NCBI GenBank assembly: GCA_016550395.1
Contig: JABXGY010000087.1
Location: 1 to 11,513, forward strand
Length of the DNA stretch: 11,513 bases
Source of the DNA: an archaeon
GTDB lineage: Archaea > Asgardarchaeota > Hermodarchaeia > Hermodarchaeales > Hermodarchaeaceae
Reading direction: 5' to 3'
In this document: positions 1-7,299 of the stretch, piece by piece
Layout of the letters: the number at the start of each line of letters is the position of its first letter
Position numbering within the stretch: the stretch's first letter is position 1
Made by a program: the position numbers and the translations under genes
Notes under the pieces: generated by a model
Database searches by the model: none
What the model was told of the DNA's origin: nothing
The model's input: the letters and a program-made list of their open reading frames with translations, nothing else

Positions 1-474
1 AAACCTGAAATTGCTGAATATCCTTTTACAACTAAAAAAATCAGCGTTGGACATTTTCCCATAAATTCGAACGAAGGACAAATCCTCGATGTTCCCGGAC
101 TATTAGATCGCCCGATGAAGAAGAGAAATCCGATTGAACAAAGGGCTATTGCTGCTATTCAGTACTTAGCTGATGCAATCATCTTTTTGATAGACCCGAC
201 ATTACAGTGCGGGTTTGAACTTTCTAACCAAGTTGCTTTATTTCAGGAAATTACTAAGATGTTTGTTGGATTTGATATATTTCCAGTTCTAAATAAGAGT
301 GATATAGCATCTGATGACGAAATTAAATTCGCACGCAATGAATTCAAGAGCCGTGAAATTCCACTAATTAACACGTTAACCGATGGAGAAGTGGATCGCG
401 TTTTTCATGATGTCATAGGCCGGTCTGAGAAAATTCAGGAGAAGCTGAAACACCTTCTAAGCCAATCCCATTAA
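1..474 (+). CDS. NOG1-like GTPase, 3' part (5' end outside window)
   Basis: This is the C-terminal part of a TRAFAC-class GTPase of the NOG1/OBG type. The family works in large ribosomal subunit assembly in the cytoplasm. The frame is open from base 1, so the N-terminus and the P-loop (G1) lie upstream. Counting from base 1, the sequence shows the switch I threonines in YPFTTKK (7-13), the G3 motif DVPG (30-33) followed by LLDRP, and the G4 motif NKSD (98-101). The run from G3 through LLDRP and N-P-I-E-Q matches the archaeal NOG1 pattern. The protein ends soon after the G domain, as archaeal NOG1 proteins do, since they lack the long eukaryotic tail. An internal ATG at 115 is not the start, because conserved motifs are encoded before it. 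The 3' end overlaps the convergent rtcA gene by 62 bases. The family call is firm, but NOG1 against a close GTPase relative cannot be settled without the N-terminus. Confidence 0.85.
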   Translation, partial: KPEIAEYPFTTKKISVGHFPINSNEGQILDVPGLLDRPMKKRNPIEQRAIAAIQYLADAIIFLIDPTLQCGFELSNQVALFQEITKMFVGFDIFPVLNKSDIASDDEIKFARNEFKSREIPLINTLTDGEVDRVFHDVIGRSEKIQEKLKHLLSQSH

Positions 475-1498
475 CAGATATTTGAGCAGGGCTGTCTAAT
501 TTTCCTTGAATTCTAAACTGAATACCAAGAAACTGTTCCACAACGTGTATATTGGTCATAGAGTGCAAAGTGAGATTTGAAATAAAAATCGATGAAGTGC
601 CTTGAGCTAATGCCAAGTAAGGAATGAGCATATCAGCTTGGTGTTGATCCACCGGAGCGTTAGTCTTTAGTTCTTGTATGATCCTTAATGCAGCTTGTTC
701 TCCCACTTTTTCAGCCCGTAACCCACGGCGCCCTAAAGCATCTGCGCCAATTATCCTATTCTTATTCCTAACCCACAACGATATGCCGCTTCCAGGAGAT
801 TGAGTATTTTTAATTTGCTCAATTTTGATCGCATCTAACTTAAAACCCGCTTGCTCAAGCTCATGTTTTGCAGCATCTGCTTGTCTTTCTGCCACATGAC
901 TAGGTAGCGATCCAGAGTGAGAAATTCCTGAGATACGAGGGGTTTCCTCATTTTTATTCAAGAGGAGTGGATCTAAACTAGTGATTGGAGATAGAGACGC
1001 AGTAACATTTCCCCCTCCCTTTGGGTAGTACCCTCGGTTTTGAAGATGTAATTGCCCAAGAAAACCCATTTGATGTAATCGGGGAAGGAATACATGCTGA
1101 AGATAGTCAATTGGGGGACTCCAAGCTACATTGGTTCCACCCTTTAATGTCGCAACAATAGCCTGTTCACAAAATGGTGCTACTACCATAATTGCTTGTA
1201 AAACAAGTGTAATAGATCCAGCCGTACCAATATCCACAGTAATCTTTCCTCCACGATGAGACTGCGGAAAAAACTCGATCTGACTTGATCCCACATGGGT
1301 TCCTTTCACTTTTGCATCAGTTAGCTGTTTAACGGCTAATATTCCATGGAGATGTTGTGGCCGAAGCCCTGGATTCTTTCGTTTGGCACGAATATTTTTG
1401 ACCACTACTGGTTTATCTAAAACGGCTGCAAATGCAATCGCCGAACGTAGGATTTGCCCTCCACCTTCGAGTGTGGACCCATCTATTTCAATAGCCAT
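413..1498 (-). CDS. rtcA: RNA 3'-terminal phosphate cyclase
   Basis: RtcA converts RNA 3'-phosphates to 2',3'-cyclic phosphates through a covalent AMP-histidine intermediate, acting in cytoplasmic RNA end repair or processing. The 361-residue length is normal for the family. Near the N-terminus are EGGGQILR and then NIRAKRKNPGLRPQHL, both hallmark RtcA segments. The nucleotidylated histidine is most likely His312 in TLHSMTNIH, matching the active-site His near position 309 of the E. coli enzyme. A DQHQADMLIPYLALA segment upstream is the usual substrate-pocket stretch. The start is the ATG read from 1498. It lies about 18 bases downstream of a TATA-like CTATAAAG on this strand, so the mRNA is probably nearly leaderless. 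The gene diverges from the alkyltransferase and converges on the NOG1-like gene, whose last 62 bases lie antisense to its C-terminal codons. The archaeal physiological substrate is not settled. Confidence 0.95.
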   Translation of the reverse strand: MAIEIDGSTLEGGGQILRSAIAFAAVLDKPVVVKNIRAKRKNPGLRPQHLHGILAVKQLTDAKVKGTHVGSSQIEFFPQSHRGGKITVDIGTAGSITLVLQAIMVVAPFCEQAIVATLKGGTNVAWSPPIDYLQHVFLPRLHQMGFLGQLHLQNRGYYPKGGGNVTASLSPITSLDPLLLNKNEETPRISGISHSGSLPSHVAERQADAAKHELEQAGFKLDAIKIEQIKNTQSPGSGISLWVRNKNRIIGADALGRRGLRAEKVGEQAALRIIQELKTNAPVDQHQADMLIPYLALAQGTSSIFISNLTLHSMTNIHVVEQFLGIQFRIQGKLDSPAQISVNGIGLEGVSASPEFSQTGL

Positions 1499-1515
1499 TT
1501 TCCGTCACTGAAATT

Positions 1516-1537
1516 GCTTTATAGTGGTTAAATTAAA
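1516..1537. promoter_or_regulatory. Divergent promoter between rtcA and the alkyltransferase gene
   Basis: The spacer between the two divergent starts is only 50 bases. CTTTATAG at 1517-1524 reads as TTTATAG toward the right, about 25-31 bases before the ATG at 1549. On the other strand it reads CTATAAAG, about 18-26 bases before the rtcA ATG. Both distances fit an archaeal box A serving leaderless or nearly leaderless transcripts. A second AT-rich run (TTAAATTAAA, 1528-1537) could serve rtcA instead. No Shine-Dalgarno site is evident for either gene. This is read from position and composition only. Confidence 0.5.
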
Positions 1538-1548
1538 GTGCTTATGAT

Positions 1549-2130
1549 ATGACACCTATTAATATCGGAATTATCAAGCTAGAGCCAGATCGATGGCTAG
1601 CATTTGCCATTGAAAAAGGAACAGATAAGCTCGTTGCATGCACTTCATCCCAAATTGCAGCTGAAAACGCTGAAACTAGCCTGAAGAATGCTCTACGCCT
1701 ATTAAAGCGCTTTGACGATTATGACGAAGGCTATCGATTACCACTATCTTCAAAGATTGGACAAAGATTGGGTCAACTTATGCTAGGGAAAGGGCAACCA
1801 TTTGATTTGAAAGAAATTTCACAGAAAAATTGGTCTCCAGCACGTCTTAATATTTCAAAGCAGTTGTTGCAAGTACCAAAAGGGAAAGTAATCTCTTATG
1901 GAGGACTAGCACGACTAACTAACTCGTCTCCGCGTGGCGTTGGTTCTGTGATGAGAAGTAATCCTGTTCCGTGGGCCGTGCCCTGCCATCGGGTGATTCA
2001 CTCTGATGGACGACTCGGCAAACTCGGTGGAACCATTAGTGGCACAAAAGAGAAAGCTAGAATTTTACAAGCAGAAGGAGTACTCTTTAACAAGGATGGT
2101 ACGGTTGGCCAGAAAGTTCTTGTTTGCTAG
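1549..2130 (+). CDS. ogt: Methylated-DNA--protein-cysteine methyltransferase (O6-alkylguanine-DNA alkyltransferase)
   Basis: This suicide repair protein transfers an alkyl group from O6 of guanine in DNA to its own cysteine. The active-site PCHRV motif is intact, with acceptor Cys146, and is preceded by the typical NPVPWAV lead-in. The DNA-binding helix-turn-helix is visible just before it, with VPKGKVISYGGLA followed by RGVGSVMRSNP, which carries the arginine finger position. GRLGKLGG after the active site is the usual substrate loop. The N-terminal half is divergent, as is normal for the family, and the 193-residue length is typical. The ATG at 1549 was chosen because a TATA-like element sits about 25 bases upstream and no ribosome site is needed for a leaderless message. 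The nadM start follows 16 bases after the stop, so the two are probably cotranscribed. The symbol ogt is used as a family label. Confidence 0.95.
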   Translation: MTPINIGIIKLEPDRWLAFAIEKGTDKLVACTSSQIAAENAETSLKNALRLLKRFDDYDEGYRLPLSSKIGQRLGQLMLGKGQPFDLKEISQKNWSPARLNISKQLLQVPKGKVISYGGLARLTNSSPRGVGSVMRSNPVPWAVPCHRVIHSDGRLGKLGGTISGTKEKARILQAEGVLFNKDGTVGQKVLVC

Positions 2131-2146
2131 TCGAGGATGGTAGATT

Positions 2147-2659
2147 ATGAGGCAGCCTGGCCTTTTCATTGGAAGATTCCAACCGCTACATAAAGGTCAT
2201 GTCCATGCCTTAAGACAAATTTTTAATGAAGAGGAAAAAGTTTTCATCGTTATTGGAAGCGCTCAAGCCAGTTATACTCCAACTAATCCCTTTACTACAG
2301 CAGAACGTCTTACGATGTTACAGGCAGTCCTTAACAGTTTAGAAATTCCCTGCATGCAATATCAGATAATCCCAGTTCCAGACATCCATAACTTTAGATA
2401 TTGGGTGAATCATATCAAACAATACGTGCCACCTTTTGGGATTGTGTATTCAGGTTCTAAGACTGGACAAGCATTATTCTCCGAAGAGGGTTGTCATGTT
2501 CGAAAAATAAAATTAATACAGAAGAAGAAATTTTCAGCAACCGAAATTCGACGAAGATGGGTTCAAGGAGAAGAGTGGGAATCCCTAGTTCCTGAAGTTG
2601 TTATTAAGTTGATACATCAATTTGAAGGCGTTCAACGGGTTAAGTCTCTTTTCTTTTAG
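2147..2659 (+). CDS. nadM: Nicotinamide-nucleotide adenylyltransferase, archaeal NadM type
   Basis: The enzyme joins NMN and ATP to give NAD+ and pyrophosphate in the cytoplasm. The 170-residue protein is a single nucleotidyltransferase Rossmann domain. The N-terminal signature GRFQPLHKGH (9-18) holds the ATP-binding pair His15 and His18. The C-terminal FSATEIRRR (129-137) corresponds to the family's ISxTxIR phosphate-binding motif, with Phe in place of the usual Ile. IGSAQASYTPTNPFTTAER (36-54) is the typical archaeal NadM segment. A GAGG at 2133-2136, ten bases before the ATG, is a plausible ribosome site and supports this start. The gene lies 16 bases downstream of the alkyltransferase, suggesting a two-gene operon. 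Its last 20 bases overlap the convergent mutS-like gene. Function is confident on motif and length. Confidence 0.93.
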   Translation: MRQPGLFIGRFQPLHKGHVHALRQIFNEEEKVFIVIGSAQASYTPTNPFTTAERLTMLQAVLNSLEIPCMQYQIIPVPDIHNFRYWVNHIKQYVPPFGIVYSGSKTGQALFSEEGCHVRKIKLIQKKKFSATEIRRRWVQGEEWESLVPEVVIKLIHQFEGVQRVKSLFF

Positions 2660-4841
2660 CATCGGATCCTTTTACCAGTTCGAGAATTCTTTGGAAAATT
2701 ACTTGTTTTCGATCTTTAGATGAACGATAGAGGCGTTCAACAATCAATTCGGGTGTTGATTTTGCTATTTGCCCAAATTTTGGTGATCGATTAACCATTA
2801 GATTGAGTTGAGGATCGAGCCCTGTTGCCTCAATACCATCAACTCTAATGGGTACACGAGCGAGTTGAATGATGTCTTCAGCCAGGTGGGAGACGAAGAT
2901 AACGCAAGAGTTGGGGTTTTCAGTAAAGAGTTCAAGAACTGCTGCAACCACTTTTGCCGCAGCACCCGGTTCTGTACTTGCTTCCCATTCATCGAAGCAA
3001 GCGAGTTTGGATGCATCACTAAGTACTATATTTGCTAGATTAGTTAAAGAAGACTCAAAAGCCCCCGCAGAGAGCATTCCTGTGGCTTTGGCGTAATAAT
3101 ATAGCTCATCAAAAATTCCCACTTCGGCTTTTTTGGCAGGAATAAGAAAGCCCATTTGAGTCAAAATGGCAATCTGTGCAATATTTTGTAGTAAACAACT
3201 TTTCCCACCGCTATTTGCCCCCGATAATAACGCCACACGCTCGCCTGCTGTATGTTCTGGCGTCCAACTATTTTGTCCAATAGTATAGGAAACCGGAACT
3301 ACTTCCAATTTCTCAGTGTTCGCTTGCTGAGTAAGAAAAATATTTCGTCCTTCTTGGAATGCTAACCCGACGCCATCTGCTTTGACTGTAGGAACAACAA
3401 GTTGATACTCTTTAGCAAATTGCCCAATTGCTTGGAATACATCGAAGTCCAACAAGGTCTGTACAGCATCTTTAATGGGTGACTCATACTGTATGAGCGT
3501 CGAGGCTATTTCTGATTTAATTTTATGTTCACGTGCATGCATGGCGCGTCGCAGATTATTTTGTAAATTACTTGCATGTTGACGATTTGCCTGAATAGGC
3601 AAAACTACGCTTTGAGAAAAAATTCCATCAACCCATTCGAGTTCGTTACGGTTAAGTTTCAGTAAACTAGCCAGATGATCCTCTGCATCTTGCAGAGCAG
3701 ACACTAGGATATCAAAAACTTGTGGTGGTAAATATTGGCGAAGCTGTTCAGCTCCTATTGCTTCTGCAGCTGATGCTTCAAGTATACTGATTATTTGATC
3801 GCCTTCAAGTACGACTTGGCTACTTGATATTTCATTACGTATCTTATCATTAGCCCAGATTTCTGTTTCACTAAGTATTGTCTCGAACTTTTGAGATGCG
3901 AAACGAAGTCGATCATAGTCCCCATCCGCACCGTTAGAAATATCCCCTGTGCCCGTAATTTTTTCTACGATTTTTGCTAATTCATTTAGTGCTACAAGGT
4001 CTAGTTTTTCAATAAATCTTTGAAGTGCTGGAGTTGTGGGTAATTTTGTCAGTGCATCAGTAGCTGCACAGATGGCTAAAATTGTCTCATAATTTGCGGC
4101 ATAGAATGAAATTATGGCTTCAGGAGAAACATTTGCAAGAGTGAAATCGCTTTTTAGTAAATCTAAGTTGCCAGCATGTTCTGCTGCCCCACCAATACCA
4201 CCCATTTCTAATGCTGCAATTACATAATCATAAGAATTGAGATATTCATCCAATCGCTCGCCTGGTTTTAGTCGAATTAGTCGTGAAGATTTGTCGGCTT
4301 GGAATTCTTTCATTTGGCGATATGCTTCATCATTATCAGTGAGTATTACTCTCCATGTGGCTATGGAGGATGTTGCTCCGCGGCGGAGAGGTCGTGCGTT
4401 TGAAAGTAACTGACCCATCTGTGTTAGTTGTTCTGGTGTCCATTTTTTCACTAGTTCCGCAGCTTGTTGAAACCAGTTTAGCCGTTGGGTGATTACATCA
4501 ATTTTAGAAGAAGGAAGTGGATAGTAGAGAGATAACTTATCTTTGGCAAAGAGGCTATTTGCATAGGATTGTATAATTCCTAATAATCGATAGTAGATCT
4601 CTCGTATATCTTCGGTTTTTAGCACCTCAAAGACACTAATACCTTCTCGAATTGTATAAGCGTCCTGTACTATATCTAGTGCCTTCTTCTTCCCTACACC
4701 AGGAATGCTTGCTAACGTTGCTACTTGCGCATTTCGTATTATATCTAAAGCAGCATCTTCGGTTCCAAATAAGTCAATTAATTTCTGTGCTAGTCGTGGT
4801 CCGACCCCAGGAATTTGGTCAAGGCGTTCAAGCTCCGGCAA
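2640..4841 (-). CDS. MutS-like ATPase with N-terminal helix-hairpin-helix repeats
   Basis: A 733-residue protein built from an HhH DNA-binding head, a long helical middle and a C-terminal MutS-family ATPase. Two HhH units occur at about residues 7-30 (IPGVGPRLAQKLIDLFG) and 44-60 (IPGVGKKKALDIV). The middle (about 100-500) resembles the MutS core, lever and clamp only in being helical and charged. The ATPase shows Walker A GANSGGKS (541-548, Lys547), a signature-like GAFESSLTNL around 590-605, Walker B ACFDE (614-618, Asp617 and Glu618) and the H-loop VSHLAED. There is no N-terminal mismatch-reading domain with the Phe-x-Glu motif, so classical mismatch repair is unlikely. A role in branched DNA, recombination or an untested repair process is inference. 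Translation starts at TTG 4841: a stop codon lies directly upstream in frame, and GGGAGG (4849-4854) sits seven bases before it. The 3' end overlaps nadM by 20 bases. Confidence 0.9.
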   Translation of the reverse strand: MPELERLDQIPGVGPRLAQKLIDLFGTEDAALDIIRNAQVATLASIPGVGKKKALDIVQDAYTIREGISVFEVLKTEDIREIYYRLLGIIQSYANSLFAKDKLSLYYPLPSSKIDVITQRLNWFQQAAELVKKWTPEQLTQMGQLLSNARPLRRGATSSIATWRVILTDNDEAYRQMKEFQADKSSRLIRLKPGERLDEYLNSYDYVIAALEMGGIGGAAEHAGNLDLLKSDFTLANVSPEAIISFYAANYETILAICAATDALTKLPTTPALQRFIEKLDLVALNELAKIVEKITGTGDISNGADGDYDRLRFASQKFETILSETEIWANDKIRNEISSSQVVLEGDQIISILEASAAEAIGAEQLRQYLPPQVFDILVSALQDAEDHLASLLKLNRNELEWVDGIFSQSVVLPIQANRQHASNLQNNLRRAMHAREHKIKSEIASTLIQYESPIKDAVQTLLDFDVFQAIGQFAKEYQLVVPTVKADGVGLAFQEGRNIFLTQQANTEKLEVVPVSYTIGQNSWTPEHTAGERVALLSGANSGGKSCLLQNIAQIAILTQMGFLIPAKKAEVGIFDELYYYAKATGMLSAGAFESSLTNLANIVLSDASKLACFDEWEASTEPGAAAKVVAAVLELFTENPNSCVIFVSHLAEDIIQLARVPIRVDGIEATGLDPQLNLMVNRSPKFGQIAKSTPELIVERLYRSSKDRKQVIFQRILELVKGSDAKRKET

Positions 4842-4848
4842 TCAGCTT

Positions 4849-4854
4849 CCTCCC
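4849..4854 (-). promoter_or_regulatory. Shine-Dalgarno site fixing the TTG start of the MutS-like gene
   Basis: On the minus strand GGGAGG lies seven bases before TTG 4841. An in-frame TGA immediately precedes that TTG, so no upstream start is possible. The strong ribosome site supports the TTG as the true initiator. Confidence 0.7.
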
Positions 4855-4873
4855 TTTGTTACAAGTGCATCAC

Positions 4874-4890
4874 TAAATACAGTATTTAAT
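4874..4890 (-). promoter_or_regulatory. Palindromic box A candidate for the MutS-like gene
   Basis: TAAATAC-A-GTATTTA (4874-4888) is a perfect 7-1-7 inverted repeat. Read on the minus strand, ATTAAATAC (4882-4890) resembles an archaeal TATA box. Transcription would then begin near 4858 and give a short leader that contains the GGGAGG ribosome site. The symmetry also allows a repressor site. Only sequence and spacing support it. Confidence 0.45.
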
Positions 4891-4913
4891 CTTCACTCCC
4901 GTCCGTACAACTG

Positions 4914-4935
4914 TAAGGATGCCTTTATAAGGATG
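4914..4935 (+). promoter_or_regulatory. Box A candidate with flanking direct repeat, upstream of the sugar-1-phosphate transferase gene
   Basis: TTTATAA at 4924-4930 is a good TATA-like element. It would place transcription near 4952 and leave a leader of about 34 bases before the GTG at 4986. The octamer TAAGGATG occurs twice, at 4914-4921 and 4928-4935. The second copy overlaps the TATA element, which could be chance or a regulator site. Confidence 0.4.
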
Positions 4936-4985
4936 GATGGAATTTGACTGGTTTCACCTTGATATAAAACCAGAGGTTGTGCATA

Positions 4986-6380
4986 GTGTTCCCCACGATC
5001 CTTTTGGCAATATGCGGACTCATCGCGGCCCTCTTAGTGACATTCATTGTGATGCCACATGTTATCAAAACCATGAAGAAGCGTCATAGGGTAGGTATTG
5101 ATGTTCACAAATTGGATAAACCTGAAGTTGCTGAAATGGGTGGAGTGGGAATTCTTGTTGGGGTGATTATAGGCTGTCTTGTGTTATTTTTTGGTAGTCT
5201 TTTTGCATCTGGCTTATTCGACTTTCGCATTCTAGTTTTCCTTGCAGTTATATTGTTAGCTGGCCTTATCGGCATCATAGATGATGTAAAAACGCTAGGA
5301 CCCAAGGTTAAACCAGTACTTACAGCGATTGCTTGCCTTCCTATTGTTTTATACAGTTGGGGTCTTTGGTCTCTAGGAATTTCTCCACCTCTTCCTGCCG
5401 CGTACAATCCCCGCCCCCATTTACCATTTCTAGGTCAAACTCAGTTGAGTATCGTCGACCCTCTTTTAATTCCATTTGCAATTGCCATCCCTGCTAATGC
5501 TGTAAATATGATTGATATCTTCAATGGTGTTATGCCCCTAACGTCGATTTTGATGTTTGTGGCACTCCTTTTTGTATCGCTTTATTTGATGGCAATCGGA
5601 ATTCCTGGAGCTGAGCTGGGGGTATTGTTTTCCTGTTTAATGATTGGAGTACTAATCGCGTATTATTATTTCAATAGGTATCCTGCAAAGACCTTTGCAG
5701 GTGATACCGGATCACTTATTGTTGGGGCGGCTTTGGGTGCTACTGCTGTAATGGGAAGAGTTGAAATTATGGCAATTATAGCCCTTTTACCTGCTATAAT
5801 GAATGCTTTTTACAGTTTGGTGAGTATTGGTGGGTTGTTAGAACGGCGTCAAATGAGAGAGCGTCCCACTGTTTTCCAATCTGATGGCACTCTTGCTGAT
5901 TCCAAAAATTCTGAAGCACCTTTTACATTGACGCGTCTTATTTTGGCAAGAGGGCCATTATCAGAACAGCGCATCACTCTATCATTAGCAACGCTTACTT
6001 TAGCAAGCAGTGTTCTTGCCATTTTGACTGTTTTTCTGATCCCCTTTAATTCGGTGTATCTTCTAGGATGGCCACTAACTCTGATTTTCGTGATTGTGCC
6101 CCTTTGTCTCATTTTTGGTGTGTATTTAATTTTAAGAAAGAAAGATTATTTGGGTTTACGGATTTCAGGTTTAATCTCAATTATGGTGGGAGTATGGGCT
6201 CTTGGAATGGCTGGGTTTGCCTTGCTAGATTATTTGATTGATGTTATCCAAAGCGAACTGTGGCCTATTGCAGGTATTTTATTTGTGTTTGGTTGGCTCG
6301 CTTTGTGGCACTTTTCAACGCGTTTATACTACCGATACGAAGTTAGGAATTCGAAAACTGCAAACCAGACTACTTCCTAG
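4986..6380 (+). CDS. Polyprenyl/dolichyl-phosphate N-acetylhexosamine-1-phosphate transferase (MraY/Alg7/WecA superfamily)
   Basis: This polytopic membrane enzyme would transfer an N-acetylhexosamine-1-phosphate from a UDP-sugar to a lipid phosphate carrier, the first step of N-glycan or surface polymer assembly. Motifs, counted from GTG 4986: KPEVAEMGG (45-53) on the first cytoplasmic loop, IDDVKTLGPKVKP (98-110) with the Asp pair 99-100, NAVNMIDIFNG (171-181) in place of the usual NxxNxxDGxNG, FAGDTGSL (237-244), and RERPTVFQSDGTL in the last conserved loop. About a dozen hydrophobic spans are visible. At 464 residues it is longer than the usual 320-350, the extra being about four hydrophobic spans after residue 325. 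GTG 4986 is preferred because AGAGG (4972-4976) lies nine bases before it. An alternative TTG at 4977 abuts that site with no spacing, and a stop at 4965 rules out anything earlier. The sugar and lipid substrates are not determined. The 3' end overlaps the convergent trmB-like gene by 11 bases. Confidence 0.88.
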   Translation: MFPTILLAICGLIAALLVTFIVMPHVIKTMKKRHRVGIDVHKLDKPEVAEMGGVGILVGVIIGCLVLFFGSLFASGLFDFRILVFLAVILLAGLIGIIDDVKTLGPKVKPVLTAIACLPIVLYSWGLWSLGISPPLPAAYNPRPHLPFLGQTQLSIVDPLLIPFAIAIPANAVNMIDIFNGVMPLTSILMFVALLFVSLYLMAIGIPGAELGVLFSCLMIGVLIAYYYFNRYPAKTFAGDTGSLIVGAALGATAVMGRVEIMAIIALLPAIMNAFYSLVSIGGLLERRQMRERPTVFQSDGTLADSKNSEAPFTLTRLILARGPLSEQRITLSLATLTLASSVLAILTVFLIPFNSVYLLGWPLTLIFVIVPLCLIFGVYLILRKKDYLGLRISGLISIMVGVWALGMAGFALLDYLIDVIQSELWPIAGILFVFGWLALWHFSTRLYYRYEVRNSKTANQTTS

Positions 6381-7191
6381 GTTTTCCCTTCTGCCAACGA
6401 TACTCAAAACTTTGTTGAAAGATTGCGATGATACCTTCATTGGCTGAATAGCTCGGACGATATACATACCGCGGATGACTCCGATTCCCTGCTGGTGAGG
6501 CCCAAATAAGAAACACGACCTTCGAGGAATCTGCAAGTGTACCCCTCACAGGAAAACGTAAATCGGAAGGCTGTCGAACACTAACTCCCATTGTGTTAAG
6601 TTTTTTAACTATAGAATGCGTTTCCGGATGTTGCATATTCATTAGAACTCGAATTGTGACACCCCGCTTTAGGGCTTTTTTCAGATCTTTTTCAACATCA
6701 TCGAACCAACTGAATATATCCGTAAAAATATCAATCGTTTTCTCTGCTCCTATTAGTAATTGCTTAGTTCGTTTTTCCGTCTGGGCTAAATTTTCTAGGG
6801 ATTCTAAAAGATCTTCAGGGCGAATTCGAAGACGTTGTCGCCAAAATATTGGAGAGAGGACTTCTTTAACTTCTTGACTGGTATTTTCGAGTTGCTGTAA
6901 TGATTCCTCAGCTGCTAGTTTTCGTAGTCTAATAAGATTCTGAAAACCTTCCTGGGGACTAACGATCTCAAATTTCTTGGGACGTCCTTTTAGAATGACA
7001 ATAAGTCCCAGATTGCTGAGACTTTCTAGAACACCATAAACGCGAGGAATTGGAATATTAGCCTTCCGGGCAATTTCTTCTGCACTCATCTGCGATCCTT
7101 GTACGAGCACAAGATATGCTTGTGTTTCATATTCAGTGAGCCCAAGTTGTCTCAGTTTTTCGGCTGGTTCTACCATTGACATGATTACCAT
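6370..7191 (-). CDS. TrmB-family transcriptional regulator
   Basis: A 273-residue DNA-binding regulator of the TrmB family, which controls sugar uptake and sugar metabolism genes in archaea. Residues 11-78 form the N-terminal winged helix: LRQLGLTEYETQAYLVLV opens it, IARKANIPIPRVYGVLESL holds the recognition helix, and LKGRPKKFEIV is the wing. A basic helical linker (about 80-130) follows, as in TrmB dimers. The C-terminal part (about 140-265) resembles the phospholipase-D-like effector module found in TrmB proteins. It is shorter than full-length TrmB of Thermococcus (about 340), so a complete sugar-binding domain may be absent. Met codons at 7182 and 7176 are alternative starts. The gene diverges from the sugar dehydrogenase/acetyltransferase pair across a 108-base spacer with symmetric half-sites, so self-regulation and control of that pair are likely. 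The ligand is unknown. Confidence 0.88.
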   Translation of the reverse strand: MVIMSMVEPAEKLRQLGLTEYETQAYLVLVQGSQMSAEEIARKANIPIPRVYGVLESLSNLGLIVILKGRPKKFEIVSPQEGFQNLIRLRKLAAEESLQQLENTSQEVKEVLSPIFWRQRLRIRPEDLLESLENLAQTEKRTKQLLIGAEKTIDIFTDIFSWFDDVEKDLKKALKRGVTIRVLMNMQHPETHSIVKKLNTMGVSVRQPSDLRFPVRGTLADSSKVVFLIWASPAGNRSHPRYVYRPSYSANEGIIAIFQQSFEYRWQKGKPRK

Positions 7192-7220
7192 ATTGCATGT
7201 TGAATTTCACCTAAATTATC

Positions 7221-7243
7221 GTTTAGAATAAACTGGTTTAAAC
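7221..7243. promoter_or_regulatory. Candidate operator with repeated GTTTA/TAAAC half-sites
   Basis: Within the spacer between the divergent trmB-like gene and the sugar dehydrogenase gene are GTTTA (7221-7225) and its complement TAAAC (7229-7233), three bases apart. Two bases later follows the perfect palindrome GTTTAAAC (7236-7243). Four half-sites in 23 bases suggest a dimeric regulator, most simply the adjacent TrmB protein. A nearby GTAAC direct repeat (7244-7248 and 7253-7257) may be part of the same region. Confidence 0.45.
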
Positions 7244-7299
7244 GTAACATCGGTAACTTTTTAGGGAAAATTTGTTTTTTCTAGTTGTAGGTTTCTCTT

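Noticed and set aside
115..474. ATG at 115 as the start of the first gene
   Set aside because: The frame is open upstream to base 1 and encodes the switch I threonines and the DVPG motif of the GTPase, so the real start lies outside the window.
2808..3096. Short plus-strand frames inside the MutS-like ATPase region
   Set aside because: They lie opposite the Walker B region, which is strongly conserved on the minus strand, and have no ribosome site or family signature.
5105..5407. Minus-strand reading frame inside the transferase gene
   Set aside because: It lies wholly antisense to a gene with clear family motifs and has no recognisable content. The same holds for the frames at 5849-6112, 8765-8965 and 10385-10567.
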